From positions 186,001 to 250,000 of the forward strand of contig JAFEDS010000009.1 of NCBI GenBank assembly GCA_018241505.1: a stretch of 64,000 nt of DNA, written 5' to 3'. Positions 35,882 to 44,872 of the stretch are shown here, in pieces. Position numbers and translations under genes: made by a program. Positions within the stretch are counted from its first letter, which is position 1; the number at the start of each line of letters is the position of its first letter. The stretch is from Pseudomonadota bacterium. Its GTDB lineage: Bacteria > Pseudomonadota > Gammaproteobacteria > Steroidobacterales > Steroidobacteraceae. The notes below the pieces were generated by a model. The model saw only the letters and a program-made list of their open reading frames with translations. It was not told where the DNA came from and ran no database searches.

Positions 35882-36886
35882 ATGTTTTTCTACAGTGACA
35901 ATACAGCGAGCGCATGCCCCGAGATTCTTGCTGCTATCGCAGCGGCCAACGAGGGATTCGCGCGCTCCTACGGCGAAGATGCCTGGAGCGCCCGGTTGAA
36001 TGAAGTATTTGGAACATTTTTCGGCGCGGATTTGCGCGCTTTTCCGGTCATCACCGGGACGGCGGCCAACGCACTCAGCCTTGCGACGCTTGCCAGTCCG
36101 TATACAATGATCTTTGCCCACGAGCAGGCTCATGTCTTCCGCGACGAGAGCGGCGCACCCGAGTTCTTTTCGGGAGGCGCGCGACTCGTCCCTGTACCTG
36201 GCGAGCACGGCAGGATCACAGTGAAAGCGTTGGACATGGCGCTACGGATGAGCGCCGCCTCACTGCAACCTGCGTTGCTGTCGATCACGCAAGGCACGGA
36301 GTTCGGCACAGTCTATCGGCCCGCTGAAATCCAAGCTTTGTGCGCGCTCGCGCACGAGCGAGGACTCGAGGTTCACATGGACGGTGCGCGCCTCGCAAAT
36401 GCGTTGGCTTTCCTGGGTTGCCATCCTGGAGATGTCACGTGGCGCGCAGGGGTGGATGTTCTATCGTTCGGTGCAACGAAGAATGGTGCCCTGGCCGCGG
36501 AAGCGGTAGTGTTTTTTGACCGAAACCTCGTGCTCGATTTCGATTTGCGTCGCATACGTGGCGGTCATCTTCTGTCAAAGTCGCGATATGTCTCTGCACA
36601 GCTTCTGGCGTATGTCGAGTCATCAGTGTGGCGCCGAAACGCGCAGCGAGCCAATGCCGGCGCCGCGCGTCTTGCCGAGCGCGCTGCGGAGTATTTGAGC
36701 CATCCAGTGGAATCCAACCAACTGTTCCTGCGCCTCGGTGCCACTCGCAAACAAGCGTTGCGGGATGCGGGCTTTGAGTTTTGCGACTGGGAAGCCAGCG
36801 GGCCCGGTGAAGCCCGGTTCGTGGTGTCATGGAATCAACCTGAGTCGGACATCGACGCCCTGGGGGCCGCGCTCAGTGCATTGTGA
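35882..36886 (+). CDS. Threonine aldolase-like beta-eliminating lyase (PLP)
   Basis: ATG 35882 is used; a TTG at 35873 that overlaps the M24 stop is an alternative. The 334-residue fold-type I PLP enzyme opens with FYSDNTASACPEILAAI, has EVHMDGARLANALAF near 165 and the PLP lysine in SFGATKNGALAAEA near 200. The family cleaves L- or D-threonine-type beta-hydroxy amino acids to glycine. Third gene of the operon. Confidence 0.88.
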   Translation: MFFYSDNTASACPEILAAIAAANEGFARSYGEDAWSARLNEVFGTFFGADLRAFPVITGTAANALSLATLASPYTMIFAHEQAHVFRDESGAPEFFSGGARLVPVPGEHGRITVKALDMALRMSAASLQPALLSITQGTEFGTVYRPAEIQALCALAHERGLEVHMDGARLANALAFLGCHPGDVTWRAGVDVLSFGATKNGALAAEAVVFFDRNLVLDFDLRRIRGGHLLSKSRYVSAQLLAYVESSVWRRNAQRANAGAARLAERAAEYLSHPVESNQLFLRLGATRKQALRDAGFEFCDWEASGPGEARFVVSWNQPESDIDALGAALSAL

Positions 36887-36966
36887 TCACACGGTGGCCC
36901 CATTGCGGCGCCCGCGAGAGAATTGCTAGAGTGAGGCGTGATATGGATCGACATTCCACTCATCCG

Positions 36967-36982
36967 CCGATAATTTTTCTCA
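36967..36982. promoter_or_regulatory. Recurring motif, possible Lrp-type site B
   Basis: CCGATAATTTTTCTCA lies 10 bases upstream of the ATG of the Lrp/AsnC gene, where a bound regulator could repress its own synthesis. Confidence 0.45.
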
Positions 36983-36991
36983 GGGCTGCCT

Positions 36992-37474
36992 ATGTCGTCA
37001 CCTTATCCTTTATTGGATGCGTTCGACCGGAAGATTCTCGAAATCGTGCAAACAGACAACATGCTGCCGCATCGGGAGATATCCGAGACGGTCTGCCTGT
37101 CTGTGCCCGCGGTCGCGAAGCGTCTGCAACGTTTGCGCAGGGAGGGCGTGATCATGGGCGATGCCAGCGTGATACGCCCGGAGTTCGTTGGCGTGCCGCT
37201 GACGATCATCGTGACGCTGGGAATCGAGAACGAATCGCTCGAGGAGCTCAATGCGACCCGAAACCGCTTCATTGACTGCCCGCAGGTCCAACAGTGCTAT
37301 CACGTCACGGGCGAGATCGACTTCATACTGATCCTGTCCGTTCGCGATATCCAGGAATACGAGTCTCTGACCCACACCTTGTTTTCCGCGGAAGCGAATG
37401 TGCGCGCCTTCAGGACGTTCGTGGTGTTGCAGAGGCCCAAGGTTTCGCTGCGGGTGCCCATCTATCCGGGGTGA
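36992..37474 (+). CDS. Lrp/AsnC family transcriptional regulator
   Basis: 160 residues. An N-terminal HTH (LDAFDRKILEIVQTD, then VCLSVPAVAKRLQRLRREGVI) is joined to a RAM/ACT-like ligand domain (VQQCYHVTGEIDFILIL near 108). It is likely to sense an amino acid and control the surrounding catabolic genes. A candidate site lies in its own promoter. Confidence 0.93.
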   Translation: MSSPYPLLDAFDRKILEIVQTDNMLPHREISETVCLSVPAVAKRLQRLRREGVIMGDASVIRPEFVGVPLTIIVTLGIENESLEELNATRNRFIDCPQVQQCYHVTGEIDFILILSVRDIQEYESLTHTLFSAEANVRAFRTFVVLQRPKVSLRVPIYPG

Positions 37475-37527
37475 AGCCACGGCCCGGTGGGCAAACCAAC
37501 CAAAAATCTCGTTCTCGGCGGTCAACG

Positions 37528-37543
37528 AGAGAAGAATTTCTCG
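37528..37543. promoter_or_regulatory. Recurring motif, possible Lrp-type site C
   Basis: AGAGAAGAATTTCTCG, with the outer CGAGA/TCTCG arms forming a perfect dyad at 37526-37543, 58 bases before the M20 dipeptidase start. A weaker relative (CAAAAATCTCG) is at 37501-37511. Confidence 0.45.
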
Positions 37544-37600
37544 GCGCCTGTAGCATGATCTGAGCCACCTGCCCGCCGCGGTACGTCTCAGAGTGGCTCA

Positions 37601-39085
37601 ATGTTGGACAGTATTCGCCTTCGTGTCCGTGTCGATCGGCATTGGCACGATTCCGTCCTCGAATGTTTGAGGGCATACATCAGGATTCCCAACAAGTCGC
37701 CTGCCTTCGATCCACACTGGGAGCAGCACGGTCACATGGAGAGGGCTGCGCAGCTCATGGCAGCCTGGTGCCGCGCCCAGCCGATCACCGGAATGACGGT
37801 GCAGATCCGGCGCGCCCCCGGGCGCACGCCGTTGCTCCTGATCGATGTGCCAGGCACCTTGGTGGGATGCGTACTCATCTATGGGCACCTGGACAAGCAG
37901 CCGGAATCCCATGGTTGGTCGCCCGGGCTCGGGCCGTGGCAGCCTGTTGAGTGCGACGACAAACTCTATGGTCGGGGCGGTGCGGATGATGGCTACGCCG
38001 TGTTCAGCGCGCTGTCCGCAATCCTGGCTTTGCAGGAGCAAAACATTCCCCATGCACGCTGCCTGATTCTGATAGAAGCCTCGGAGGAGAGTGGGAGTAT
38101 CGATCTGCCGGCACACCTGCAGGCGATCGGTTCCGCCCTGGGGGAGCCCTCGCTTGTCGTCTGCCTCGATTCAGAGTGTGGCGATTATGAGCAGCTTTGG
38201 TGTACCCACTCAGTAAGGGGTGTGCTGGATGGGCGGCTGCGCGTGCAAGTGCTCTCGGAAGGCGTGCATTCGGGGTTGGCGACAGGCCTTGCACCCAGTC
38301 CTTTCAGAATCTTGCAGCAGCTCCTCGCCCGTATCGAGGACCCTCTGAGCGGTGAGATTTTGCTCCCGGAGTTGCAGGTCGACGTGCCCGACCAGCGTTG
38401 CTTGCAACTGCGGGCGGCGGCAGGTTCCCTGGGCAGCGCGATTACCGCGAAGCTGCCCTTTGTCGAGGGTGCGCGACCGATCTCGGAGGACCCAGGCGAG
38501 TTATTCATTAACAATACCTGGCGAGCTTCCCTGCTTGTCACCGGGGCTGATGGATTGCCCGTGGCTGATGCGGCCGGCCACGTGCTTCTGCCCGAGATTG
38601 CATTACGACTTTCCTTGCGTCTGCCACCCACGTGTGACCCAGTGCTTGCCGCGGCGGCGGTGCGTAGTAGCCTGGAGCGGGATCCTCCCTACGCCGCGAA
38701 GGTGCGCTTCGAGCTATATGAGTCAATCGGAGGTTGGGATGCCTTGCCGCTAGCTCCCTGGCTCGAGAGATCGCTTGCGGAGGCATCCCGGCGTGTTTTC
38801 GGTCGGGAGGTGCGGCACGTCGGCTGCGGCGGCACGATTCCCCTGTTTCGCATCTTGCGGGCGCAATTTCCGGATGCGCAGTTCTTTGTAACGGGTGTGC
38901 TCGGACCGCAGTCGAACGCGCACGGACCGAACGAGTTTCTGCAACTGGATTATGCGAAGCGTGTGACGGAGTGCGTTGCCCTCGTGCTCGCCGACCATGC
39001 CGCCATGATTACAGCGGGGGCCGGAGCGCTCGCTAGCGTCCGACAGCCCTCCACACGAAATAGACAGGAATTCCCGCGAGTGTGA
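37601..39085 (+). CDS. M20 family metallopeptidase (dipeptidase type)
   Basis: 494 residues, within the range of M20 dipeptidases with a dimerisation insert. Metal ligands: LIYGHLDKQPES near 92, GRGGADDGYAVF near 127, EASEESGS near 160, LDSECGDYEQ near 187, and HVGCGGTIPLFRI near 407. It probably hydrolyses dipeptides. The 3' end overlaps the convergent APC permease gene by 53 bases. Confidence 0.9.
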   Translation: MLDSIRLRVRVDRHWHDSVLECLRAYIRIPNKSPAFDPHWEQHGHMERAAQLMAAWCRAQPITGMTVQIRRAPGRTPLLLIDVPGTLVGCVLIYGHLDKQPESHGWSPGLGPWQPVECDDKLYGRGGADDGYAVFSALSAILALQEQNIPHARCLILIEASEESGSIDLPAHLQAIGSALGEPSLVVCLDSECGDYEQLWCTHSVRGVLDGRLRVQVLSEGVHSGLATGLAPSPFRILQQLLARIEDPLSGEILLPELQVDVPDQRCLQLRAAAGSLGSAITAKLPFVEGARPISEDPGELFINNTWRASLLVTGADGLPVADAAGHVLLPEIALRLSLRLPPTCDPVLAAAAVRSSLERDPPYAAKVRFELYESIGGWDALPLAPWLERSLAEASRRVFGREVRHVGCGGTIPLFRILRAQFPDAQFFVTGVLGPQSNAHGPNEFLQLDYAKRVTECVALVLADHAAMITAGAGALASVRQPSTRNRQEFPRV

Positions 39086-40361
39086 TGCTCATATCGATGA
39101 GTGTCAGGCGTGTCTGTTGCACGAGGGAGCTCGCGAGCATGAGAATGCCGGAAGCCACGAAGATCAGCGGCACGAGCGGATACCCCGGCGTGCGGTAAGG
39201 CCGCTCGAGTGTCGGGTGTTTGAACCGCAGTACTATAACCGCGAAAGCTGTCAGCGCATAGAACGGCCACAGGCCGAGGATGAAAATCGCAGTGAGCTCC
39301 TCGAAATTGTGCAGTGAGACGTACAGCACGGCGATTGCCCCTGACATGAGTACTGCCAGATGCGGTGTCTGAAAGCGTGGATGCACTGCCCCGACGTTGC
39401 GAAAGAACAGGCCGTCCGTGCTCATCGCGTAGAATACGCGCGGGTCTGCGATCGCGGTCGAGATGAGGGCGCCAAACGTCGTCAACATGACCAGGGCGGC
39501 GACCAGCCCGGCGGCAGTCTGGCCACCCACTTTCATGACCGCGTCGGCCGCTACGAGATTGGAGGATGCCACGGCCTTGAGCGGCAGGACGTATAGATAC
39601 GCCGCATTGATCAGCAGATACAGAACTATGACAATACCAACACCCGCCGTCAGGGCGAGCGGCAGTGAGCGGCCAGGTTCCTTGATTTCGCCCGACAGGG
39701 CGCAGAAGCTCGCGGCCCCTTCGTATGCGAATAGAACTCCGATGAGCGCGCCTCCGACGACTCCAACGCTCGGAAAATCAAAGGAGACCGGGGCGGCAAA
39801 GGCGCCTTCCATGCGCGTTCCAAGTGCGAAAATGACGGCTGCGACCACGAAGATCGCGGCCGATTTGGCGATTGCGGCGATGTTCTGTAGCGCGACGGCG
39901 AGCCACACGGATCGATAGTTTGCCAGGGTTGCGAAGCCGATGAGCGTCGCTGCCACGGCGCGACGCGCCCCCAGGCCCAGCGGGATGAAGTGGCTCAGGT
40001 ATTCGGCGAAGATCAGTGCGATGCCGGCCCAGACGGCGGGATTGATCAGCATGAACGTCCAACCGTAGAGAAATGCAACCATCGGACCGTAGGCTTCCCG
40101 GATGTAGACGTAACTGCCTCCGGCGCTCGGATACAGCGCTGCGAGCTCCGCCAGACTCAACGCCAGGCAAAGAGTGATGAGGCCGCCGGCGACCCATACC
40201 GCACCGATCGTTCCGACGGAGTGCAGATCTGTGGCGACACTGCTTGGCACACGGAATATCCCGCTACCAACTATGATTCCGACCACGGCCATGGCGGCAG
40301 TCCACACCCCAAGACGCCGTGGAAGTGCCGTCACGGAAATCCCCAGGCCTCTTGCGGGCAC
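39033..40361 (-). CDS. APC family amino acid permease
   Basis: 442 residues with about 12 membrane helices. The APC helix-1 glycine motif IIVGSGIFRVPSSVA near 27 and the SAGGSYVYIREAYGP block near 80 are typical of LAT/YfnA-type transporters. Probably takes up amino acids or small peptides released by the neighbouring peptidases. Overlaps the next upstream gene by 31 bases. Confidence 0.93.
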   Translation of the reverse strand: MPARGLGISVTALPRRLGVWTAAMAVVGIIVGSGIFRVPSSVATDLHSVGTIGAVWVAGGLITLCLALSLAELAALYPSAGGSYVYIREAYGPMVAFLYGWTFMLINPAVWAGIALIFAEYLSHFIPLGLGARRAVAATLIGFATLANYRSVWLAVALQNIAAIAKSAAIFVVAAVIFALGTRMEGAFAAPVSFDFPSVGVVGGALIGVLFAYEGAASFCALSGEIKEPGRSLPLALTAGVGIVIVLYLLINAAYLYVLPLKAVASSNLVAADAVMKVGGQTAAGLVAALVMLTTFGALISTAIADPRVFYAMSTDGLFFRNVGAVHPRFQTPHLAVLMSGAIAVLYVSLHNFEELTAIFILGLWPFYALTAFAVIVLRFKHPTLERPYRTPGYPLVPLIFVASGILMLASSLVQQTRLTLIDMSITLAGIPVYFVWRAVGR

Positions 40362-41329
40362 CAGATCCTACCGGCTTCATAACTCGCTGCAGCGGACCGG
40401 TCATTGCCTAGAAACAGCGGCCCATCCAGATCAACGACACGACACAGTTGACCAACGAGGAAGGCAGGGGCCATGGCGAGAGTCGTGCCCGTCATGTTTC
40501 CGATCATTATGTCCAGCCCGAGTCGTTGCGCTTCCCGTGCCATGGCGAGCGCCGCAGTGAGTCCGCCACATTTATCGAGCTTGATGTTCACGATTTCGAA
40601 ACGACCTATCAACGCCGGCAGATCGGCGATGTCCTGGGCACTCTCATCGGCCGCGAGCGGTATGGGCCCTCGCCACCCCTCGAGCTGCGCCTCCCGACCT
40701 ACGGGAAGGGGCTGCTCGATCATCTCAACACGCGCCTCGACGAGATCCGGCAGGATACGGTCCAGAAATGCGCGGGTGAAGCCCTGGTTTGCATCAACGG
40801 ATAGCCAGACGTCCGGGCGAGCGGCGCGCACGGTATGCACTCGATGAACGTCCAGCGCATCACCTGTCAGTTTCAGTTTGAGGGCGCGGGCACTCGAATA
40901 TTTCACAGCACGCTCGGCCATCTCATCCGGCTGTTCGGCACCGAGAGTGTACGTTGTCACGAGGGGTACGGGAGTAGGGATACCTGCCAGTTCGTAGGCC
41001 GGCCGGCCGTCGCGGTGCGCCTCGAGATCCCAGAAAGCGCAGTCTATCGCGTTGCGCGCACCTCCGGGCGGCAGAAGGCTCAGCAGTGTATGCCGGTCGG
41101 TCCCCAACTCGATACGTGCGCGCACCGCCTCAATCTGGGCGAGCATGCGCGGCACGTCATCCTGGAGGTAGTAAACTCCTGCTGCTTCGCCCTTCCCACG
41201 ATGACCGCGCTCCTCGAGTGTCACGACAAGAACCTCGAGCTCGGTGAGAGTGCCCCCCCTGTCCCGCAACGGAGTTTCAAGAGGCCAGTGTTCGATATCG
41301 AGGCTCAGCGTAGTCACGGCTCGAGACAT
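40331..41329 (-). CDS. dgcA: Enolase-superfamily N-acetyl-D-glutamate racemase / dipeptide epimerase
   Basis: ATG 41329 gives 332 residues; the longer frame to 41470 runs deep into the next gene and is basic junk. Enolase-superfamily catalytic elements are clear: ALKLKLT near 155, DANQGF near 185, EQPLP near 210, ADES near 230, NIKLDKCGG near 255. By family it could be an L-Ala-D/L-Glu epimerase. Its pairing with a DUF1611 gene matches the DgcN-DgcA D-glutamate pathway. Confidence 0.8.
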   Translation of the reverse strand: MSRAVTTLSLDIEHWPLETPLRDRGGTLTELEVLVVTLEERGHRGKGEAAGVYYLQDDVPRMLAQIEAVRARIELGTDRHTLLSLLPPGGARNAIDCAFWDLEAHRDGRPAYELAGIPTPVPLVTTYTLGAEQPDEMAERAVKYSSARALKLKLTGDALDVHRVHTVRAARPDVWLSVDANQGFTRAFLDRILPDLVEARVEMIEQPLPVGREAQLEGWRGPIPLAADESAQDIADLPALIGRFEIVNIKLDKCGGLTAALAMAREAQRLGLDIMIGNMTGTTLAMAPAFLVGQLCRVVDLDGPLFLGNDRSAAASYEAGRIWCPQEAWGFP

Positions 41330-42333
41330 GCAGCGACGAGCTCTGCCAGCTCGGCACCGCCACGCATCGGATCGGCAACGGGCAGTCCTAGCCGTGCGGC
41401 GTGCTCGGCGAGTGCGTGTTGTGCGGCTATCTGATCGATACCCGAAGTGTTCAACGAGATCCCAACGCAACGAGCGCGGGGATTTGTGCGGCGCGCGAGT
41501 CGCACTGTCAACTCGATTGTCTCTTCAAGGGTAGGCGTCGGAAAGTCCGGCAAGTCTACGAGTCGTTCACGACCAAGTTGATGACACACGACAATTGCAT
41601 CGGGTTGCGTGCCGTGCAACAGGCCGAGCGAAACGCCGGCGTAGGCAGGGTGAAAGATCGAGCCCTGGCCCTCGACTACGTCCCAATGATTCTCGGGTGC
41701 ATCGGGCGTCAGCAGCTCCGCGGCGCCCGCTACGAAATCGGATACGACCGCGTCCATTGGCATACCCGTCCCTGCGATCAGGATGCCGGTCTGGCCGGTC
41801 GCGCGAAAATCAGCATCGAGGGCGCGCGCCTTGAACTCGCGCGTCAGCACGAGTGCCGTGTATTTCTTACCCAGCGCACAGTCGGTTCCAACTGTTAGGA
41901 GCCGTTTACCGGTGCGCTTGCGTCCGTTGCCGACCGGCAGGTCACGCGGTGGGTTCCGTATGTCAATGAGGCGCCGCCCCAGACGCTCCGCAGCGCAGCG
42001 CAGCTCGCACTGATCAGTGAGGCGCATGTGCATGCCGCTCACGAGGTCGAGCCCGGCTTCGAGGGATTCCAGGAGTGTGGGAATCCAGTCGGGTGAAAGC
42101 ACACCGCCATAGTTCGCGATCGCGATCACCAGCGCTTCAGCACCGTGCCGCCGCGCTTGTGCCGGCGAGAGAGGTGGCAGACCCGCTGAAACCGTGCCTC
42201 CCGGCAACGCGTATTCGCCTACACAGCGCTCCGGCGTCCAGTCGCGCAACCCAAAGGCGGTTTTGGCACAGGACGGATCGGTCACGTCGCCGAGAAAAAC
42301 GAGATAGCGGGAAGGCAGCTCGATGAGGCGCAT
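41314..42333 (-). CDS. dgcN: DUF1611 protein, DgcN-type D-glutamate N-acetyltransferase
   Basis: 339 residues. N-terminal Rossmann-like part (YLVFLGDVTDPSCAKTA), then the conserved P-loop-like TVGTDCALGKKYTALVL near 145 and a DUF1611 region with GQGSIFHPAYAGVSLGLLHG near 220. DgcN converts D-glutamate to its N-acetyl form, which DgcA then racemises to the L-form. The start overlaps nothing upstream; the end overlaps dgcA by 16 bases. Confidence 0.8.
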   Translation of the reverse strand: MRLIELPSRYLVFLGDVTDPSCAKTAFGLRDWTPERCVGEYALPGGTVSAGLPPLSPAQARRHGAEALVIAIANYGGVLSPDWIPTLLESLEAGLDLVSGMHMRLTDQCELRCAAERLGRRLIDIRNPPRDLPVGNGRKRTGKRLLTVGTDCALGKKYTALVLTREFKARALDADFRATGQTGILIAGTGMPMDAVVSDFVAGAAELLTPDAPENHWDVVEGQGSIFHPAYAGVSLGLLHGTQPDAIVVCHQLGRERLVDLPDFPTPTLEETIELTVRLARRTNPRARCVGISLNTSGIDQIAAQHALAEHAARLGLPVADPMRGGAELAELVAACLEP

Positions 42334-42415
42334 GCGAAGCCGTTGCAGTAACTTGATGAGTCATCATGATCGAGCCAACGTGGACGGAAATCCTCTCGTT
42401 TTGAGTTGCCCTGGG

Positions 42416-42433
42416 GAGAAATTTTTTCATCGG
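42416..42433. promoter_or_regulatory. Recurring motif, possible Lrp-type site D
   Basis: GAGAAATTTTTTCATCGG on the plus strand is CCGATGAAAAAATTTCTC on the other, matching sites A-C. It lies in the 173-base spacer between the divergent dgcN and TonB receptor genes, so it could serve both. Confidence 0.45.
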
Positions 42434-42506
42434 AGGCGTCAATTGACAGAAGAATTCATGGAGTGGTTGCACCAATATGGTCTATCGCAACAAACGGGGG
42501 CATGGC

Positions 42507-44846
42507 ATGAGAAGTCAAAGTCGCGCGGGCGCTGGCCGTTCACGGGTCGTCACTCGTATCGGGCTGGTGCTGGTGGCGGCTGGTCCAATGCTGGCACACG
42601 CGAGCGACGAGAACGCGGGGGACGCCTTGGAAGAGATCGTCGTCACCGCCACCAAGCGCGCAGAGTCGTTGCAGGACGTGCCGGTCGCGGTGTCGGCAAT
42701 CAGCGCGGCGGACATCCAGGCGCGCGGATTGAGTCAATACGCGGATTATCTCAACAGTGTGCCTGGCGTTTACTTTGAGGATGCGGGACCTGGTGTATCG
42801 CAGATTCGCATCCGCGGTGTAGTGGCTTCGGAAGGGCTCGGTCCCTCGACCGTCGCCACTTACTTCGGTGAAACGGTCACCAGCGTGCTGACCCTGCTGG
42901 GAGGAAAGCCCAACCTGCGCCTGGTTGACATTGATCGCGTGGAAGTGCTGCGCGGCCCGCAAGGCACCCTTTTTGGCGCGAATTCTCTATCAGGCGTAGT
43001 TCGGATCGTGCCGGCTGCTCCCGATCTGCAGACTTTCGGAGTGGATGTTGCCACGCGCGGATTCGCAACAGCCCACTCGGACCAAGGCAGTTATCACGTC
43101 GAAGGCGTGCTGAACATGCCGCTGGTGCAAGATCGGCTGGCATTGCGGTTGGTGGCGTATAAGGACGACATCGCCGGCTACATTGACAACATCGTGCCTG
43201 CGCGGGGTCCGACCGACTATTCCTTTCTTCTGGACGCTTTCGCGGGCCAGCCCCCGGGCACGACCCCTGCCGGTACGCTGATCAGCCCCGGCAATCCTGC
43301 CTTTACCCGCAAAGACATCAATTCCGAGAGCACCTGGGGCGGGCGCGCTGCGCTGTCGTGGCGGGCGACGGACGAGCTGCGTTTCGATCTGACGTTGGCG
43401 AGCCAGAGTGTGCAGTTGGCTAGTGAGCCGCAGGCCGCGCCTGCGGCTGGCGAATATGCCCAACAACGCTCGCTCGATGCTTTCTCACCCGGCCGATATT
43501 CCGAAAAGCTCGATATCGGTACGCTGGTTGTCAATTACGATTGGAGCGCGGCATCCCTGACCTCCGCGAGCAGCTTCACGAAAATGCAGACCGCGCATAG
43601 GGAGGATATCGGTTACCTTGCAGCTCAGGCATTCGGAGTGCCACTTCCCTGGGAGAACCGGGTGAACAGCGACGGCGAGGTGTTCACGCAGGAAGTGCGA
43701 TTGCAATCGCGGGGTGAATCGCCGTGGCAATGGCTCGCGGGTCTGTTCTACCTGGATCAGAAGGCCGACCTGGCGCAACGGGTTGTAGACTATTCCTGCC
43801 CAAGATGCCTGCCGACAGTGTTGTTCGGGCAGGATTTCGCATATGACCATCCGCGCTCGAACTATACGACACAAAAGCAGCGCTCGCTGTTTGGGGAGCT
43901 GAGCTACAAATTCGCAAGGAAATGGACGCTGGGCGCCGGTGGGCGCTATCTGGAAGAAAAGATCGAAGCGCCGAGCCCGGCGCAGGAAGGACTTCTCGTG
44001 GGTGGATTCTCACCGGCCAGCGACACCAGGAAAGGTTCGAGCTACGAGCTCAATCCTTCGGCATACCTGCGTTTCGAGCCGACTCGAGACCTGACTGTAT
44101 ACCTGCAAGCGGCGCGAGGTTTCCGCAGTGGCGTTACCAACTCGCCGTTGGCGTACACAGGAACCTGCGCAGATGAGGCTGCGGCGATCGGGCTCGGCGC
44201 GGTGGTGAAACCAGACACATTGTGGAGTTATGAGCTCGGCACCAAGGCGCGAATCGCGGACGGACGGATCGAGATCAACACTGCGATCTACAAGCAGAAG
44301 TGGCACGGTGTGCAACTCGACGCGACCCTGGGCGGGGACTGCGCTCTCGATGGCACCGTGAACGCAGGTGATGTTGATGGGGAAGGCGCTGAGTTGGAGG
44401 TCACGGCGCGTTTGACTCGTGCGTTGCGCATGAACTTTTCGACTGCCTACAGCCACAACGAGTTCGCGAGCGTGAAACCCGGGGTCGGCTATGCGGTTGG
44501 CGAGCGCGTGCCCGGCGCCGCCGAAACCAATGCCAGCGCCGGACTGCAATACGACTTCCCATTGAACAGCACCTGGTCGGGTTTTGGTCGCGGCGACTAT
44601 GCGTACGTCGGTGGGGCGCGCTACAAGTTCGATCCATTCGATCCTGTGATCGTCAATCAGAAGGCCTACGGCACGGCCAATGTGCGTCTGGGAGTGCAGC
44701 GCGCAAATCTCGCCGTTGAGTTGTTTTGCCGCAATGTCGCCGACAAGCGCGCGGTGGTCTCCACAGGCAACCCGCGGGCGGGAGGCTATCAATATCTGTT
44801 GCGGCCACGTGAGTCTGGCGTAGAAGTGCGCTATAGCTTCCATTGA
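42507..44846 (+). CDS. TonB-dependent outer membrane receptor
   Basis: ATG 42507 is chosen, with a GGGGG stretch upstream; 42477 is an alternative. It has 779 residues. A signal peptide ends near residue 32; a TonB box-like EEIVVTATKR (about 42) follows, then the plug with VPVAVSAISAADIQARG and VEVLRGPQGTLFGANSLSG near 150. The beta-barrel ends in RYSFH with a C-terminal aromatic. It imports an unknown ligand, presumably peptide-like given the protease operon behind it. Confidence 0.92.
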   Translation: MRSQSRAGAGRSRVVTRIGLVLVAAGPMLAHASDENAGDALEEIVVTATKRAESLQDVPVAVSAISAADIQARGLSQYADYLNSVPGVYFEDAGPGVSQIRIRGVVASEGLGPSTVATYFGETVTSVLTLLGGKPNLRLVDIDRVEVLRGPQGTLFGANSLSGVVRIVPAAPDLQTFGVDVATRGFATAHSDQGSYHVEGVLNMPLVQDRLALRLVAYKDDIAGYIDNIVPARGPTDYSFLLDAFAGQPPGTTPAGTLISPGNPAFTRKDINSESTWGGRAALSWRATDELRFDLTLASQSVQLASEPQAAPAAGEYAQQRSLDAFSPGRYSEKLDIGTLVVNYDWSAASLTSASSFTKMQTAHREDIGYLAAQAFGVPLPWENRVNSDGEVFTQEVRLQSRGESPWQWLAGLFYLDQKADLAQRVVDYSCPRCLPTVLFGQDFAYDHPRSNYTTQKQRSLFGELSYKFARKWTLGAGGRYLEEKIEAPSPAQEGLLVGGFSPASDTRKGSSYELNPSAYLRFEPTRDLTVYLQAARGFRSGVTNSPLAYTGTCADEAAAIGLGAVVKPDTLWSYELGTKARIADGRIEINTAIYKQKWHGVQLDATLGGDCALDGTVNAGDVDGEGAELEVTARLTRALRMNFSTAYSHNEFASVKPGVGYAVGERVPGAAETNASAGLQYDFPLNSTWSGFGRGDYAYVGGARYKFDPFDPVIVNQKAYGTANVRLGVQRANLAVELFCRNVADKRAVVSTGNPRAGGYQYLLRPRESGVEVRYSFH

Positions 44847-44872
44847 GCGAGAAGGTACAGGAGCACGATTTG

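Noticed and set aside
35112-35915. 267-residue minus-strand frame
   Set aside because: Antisense to the M24 peptidase, which has all metal ligands.
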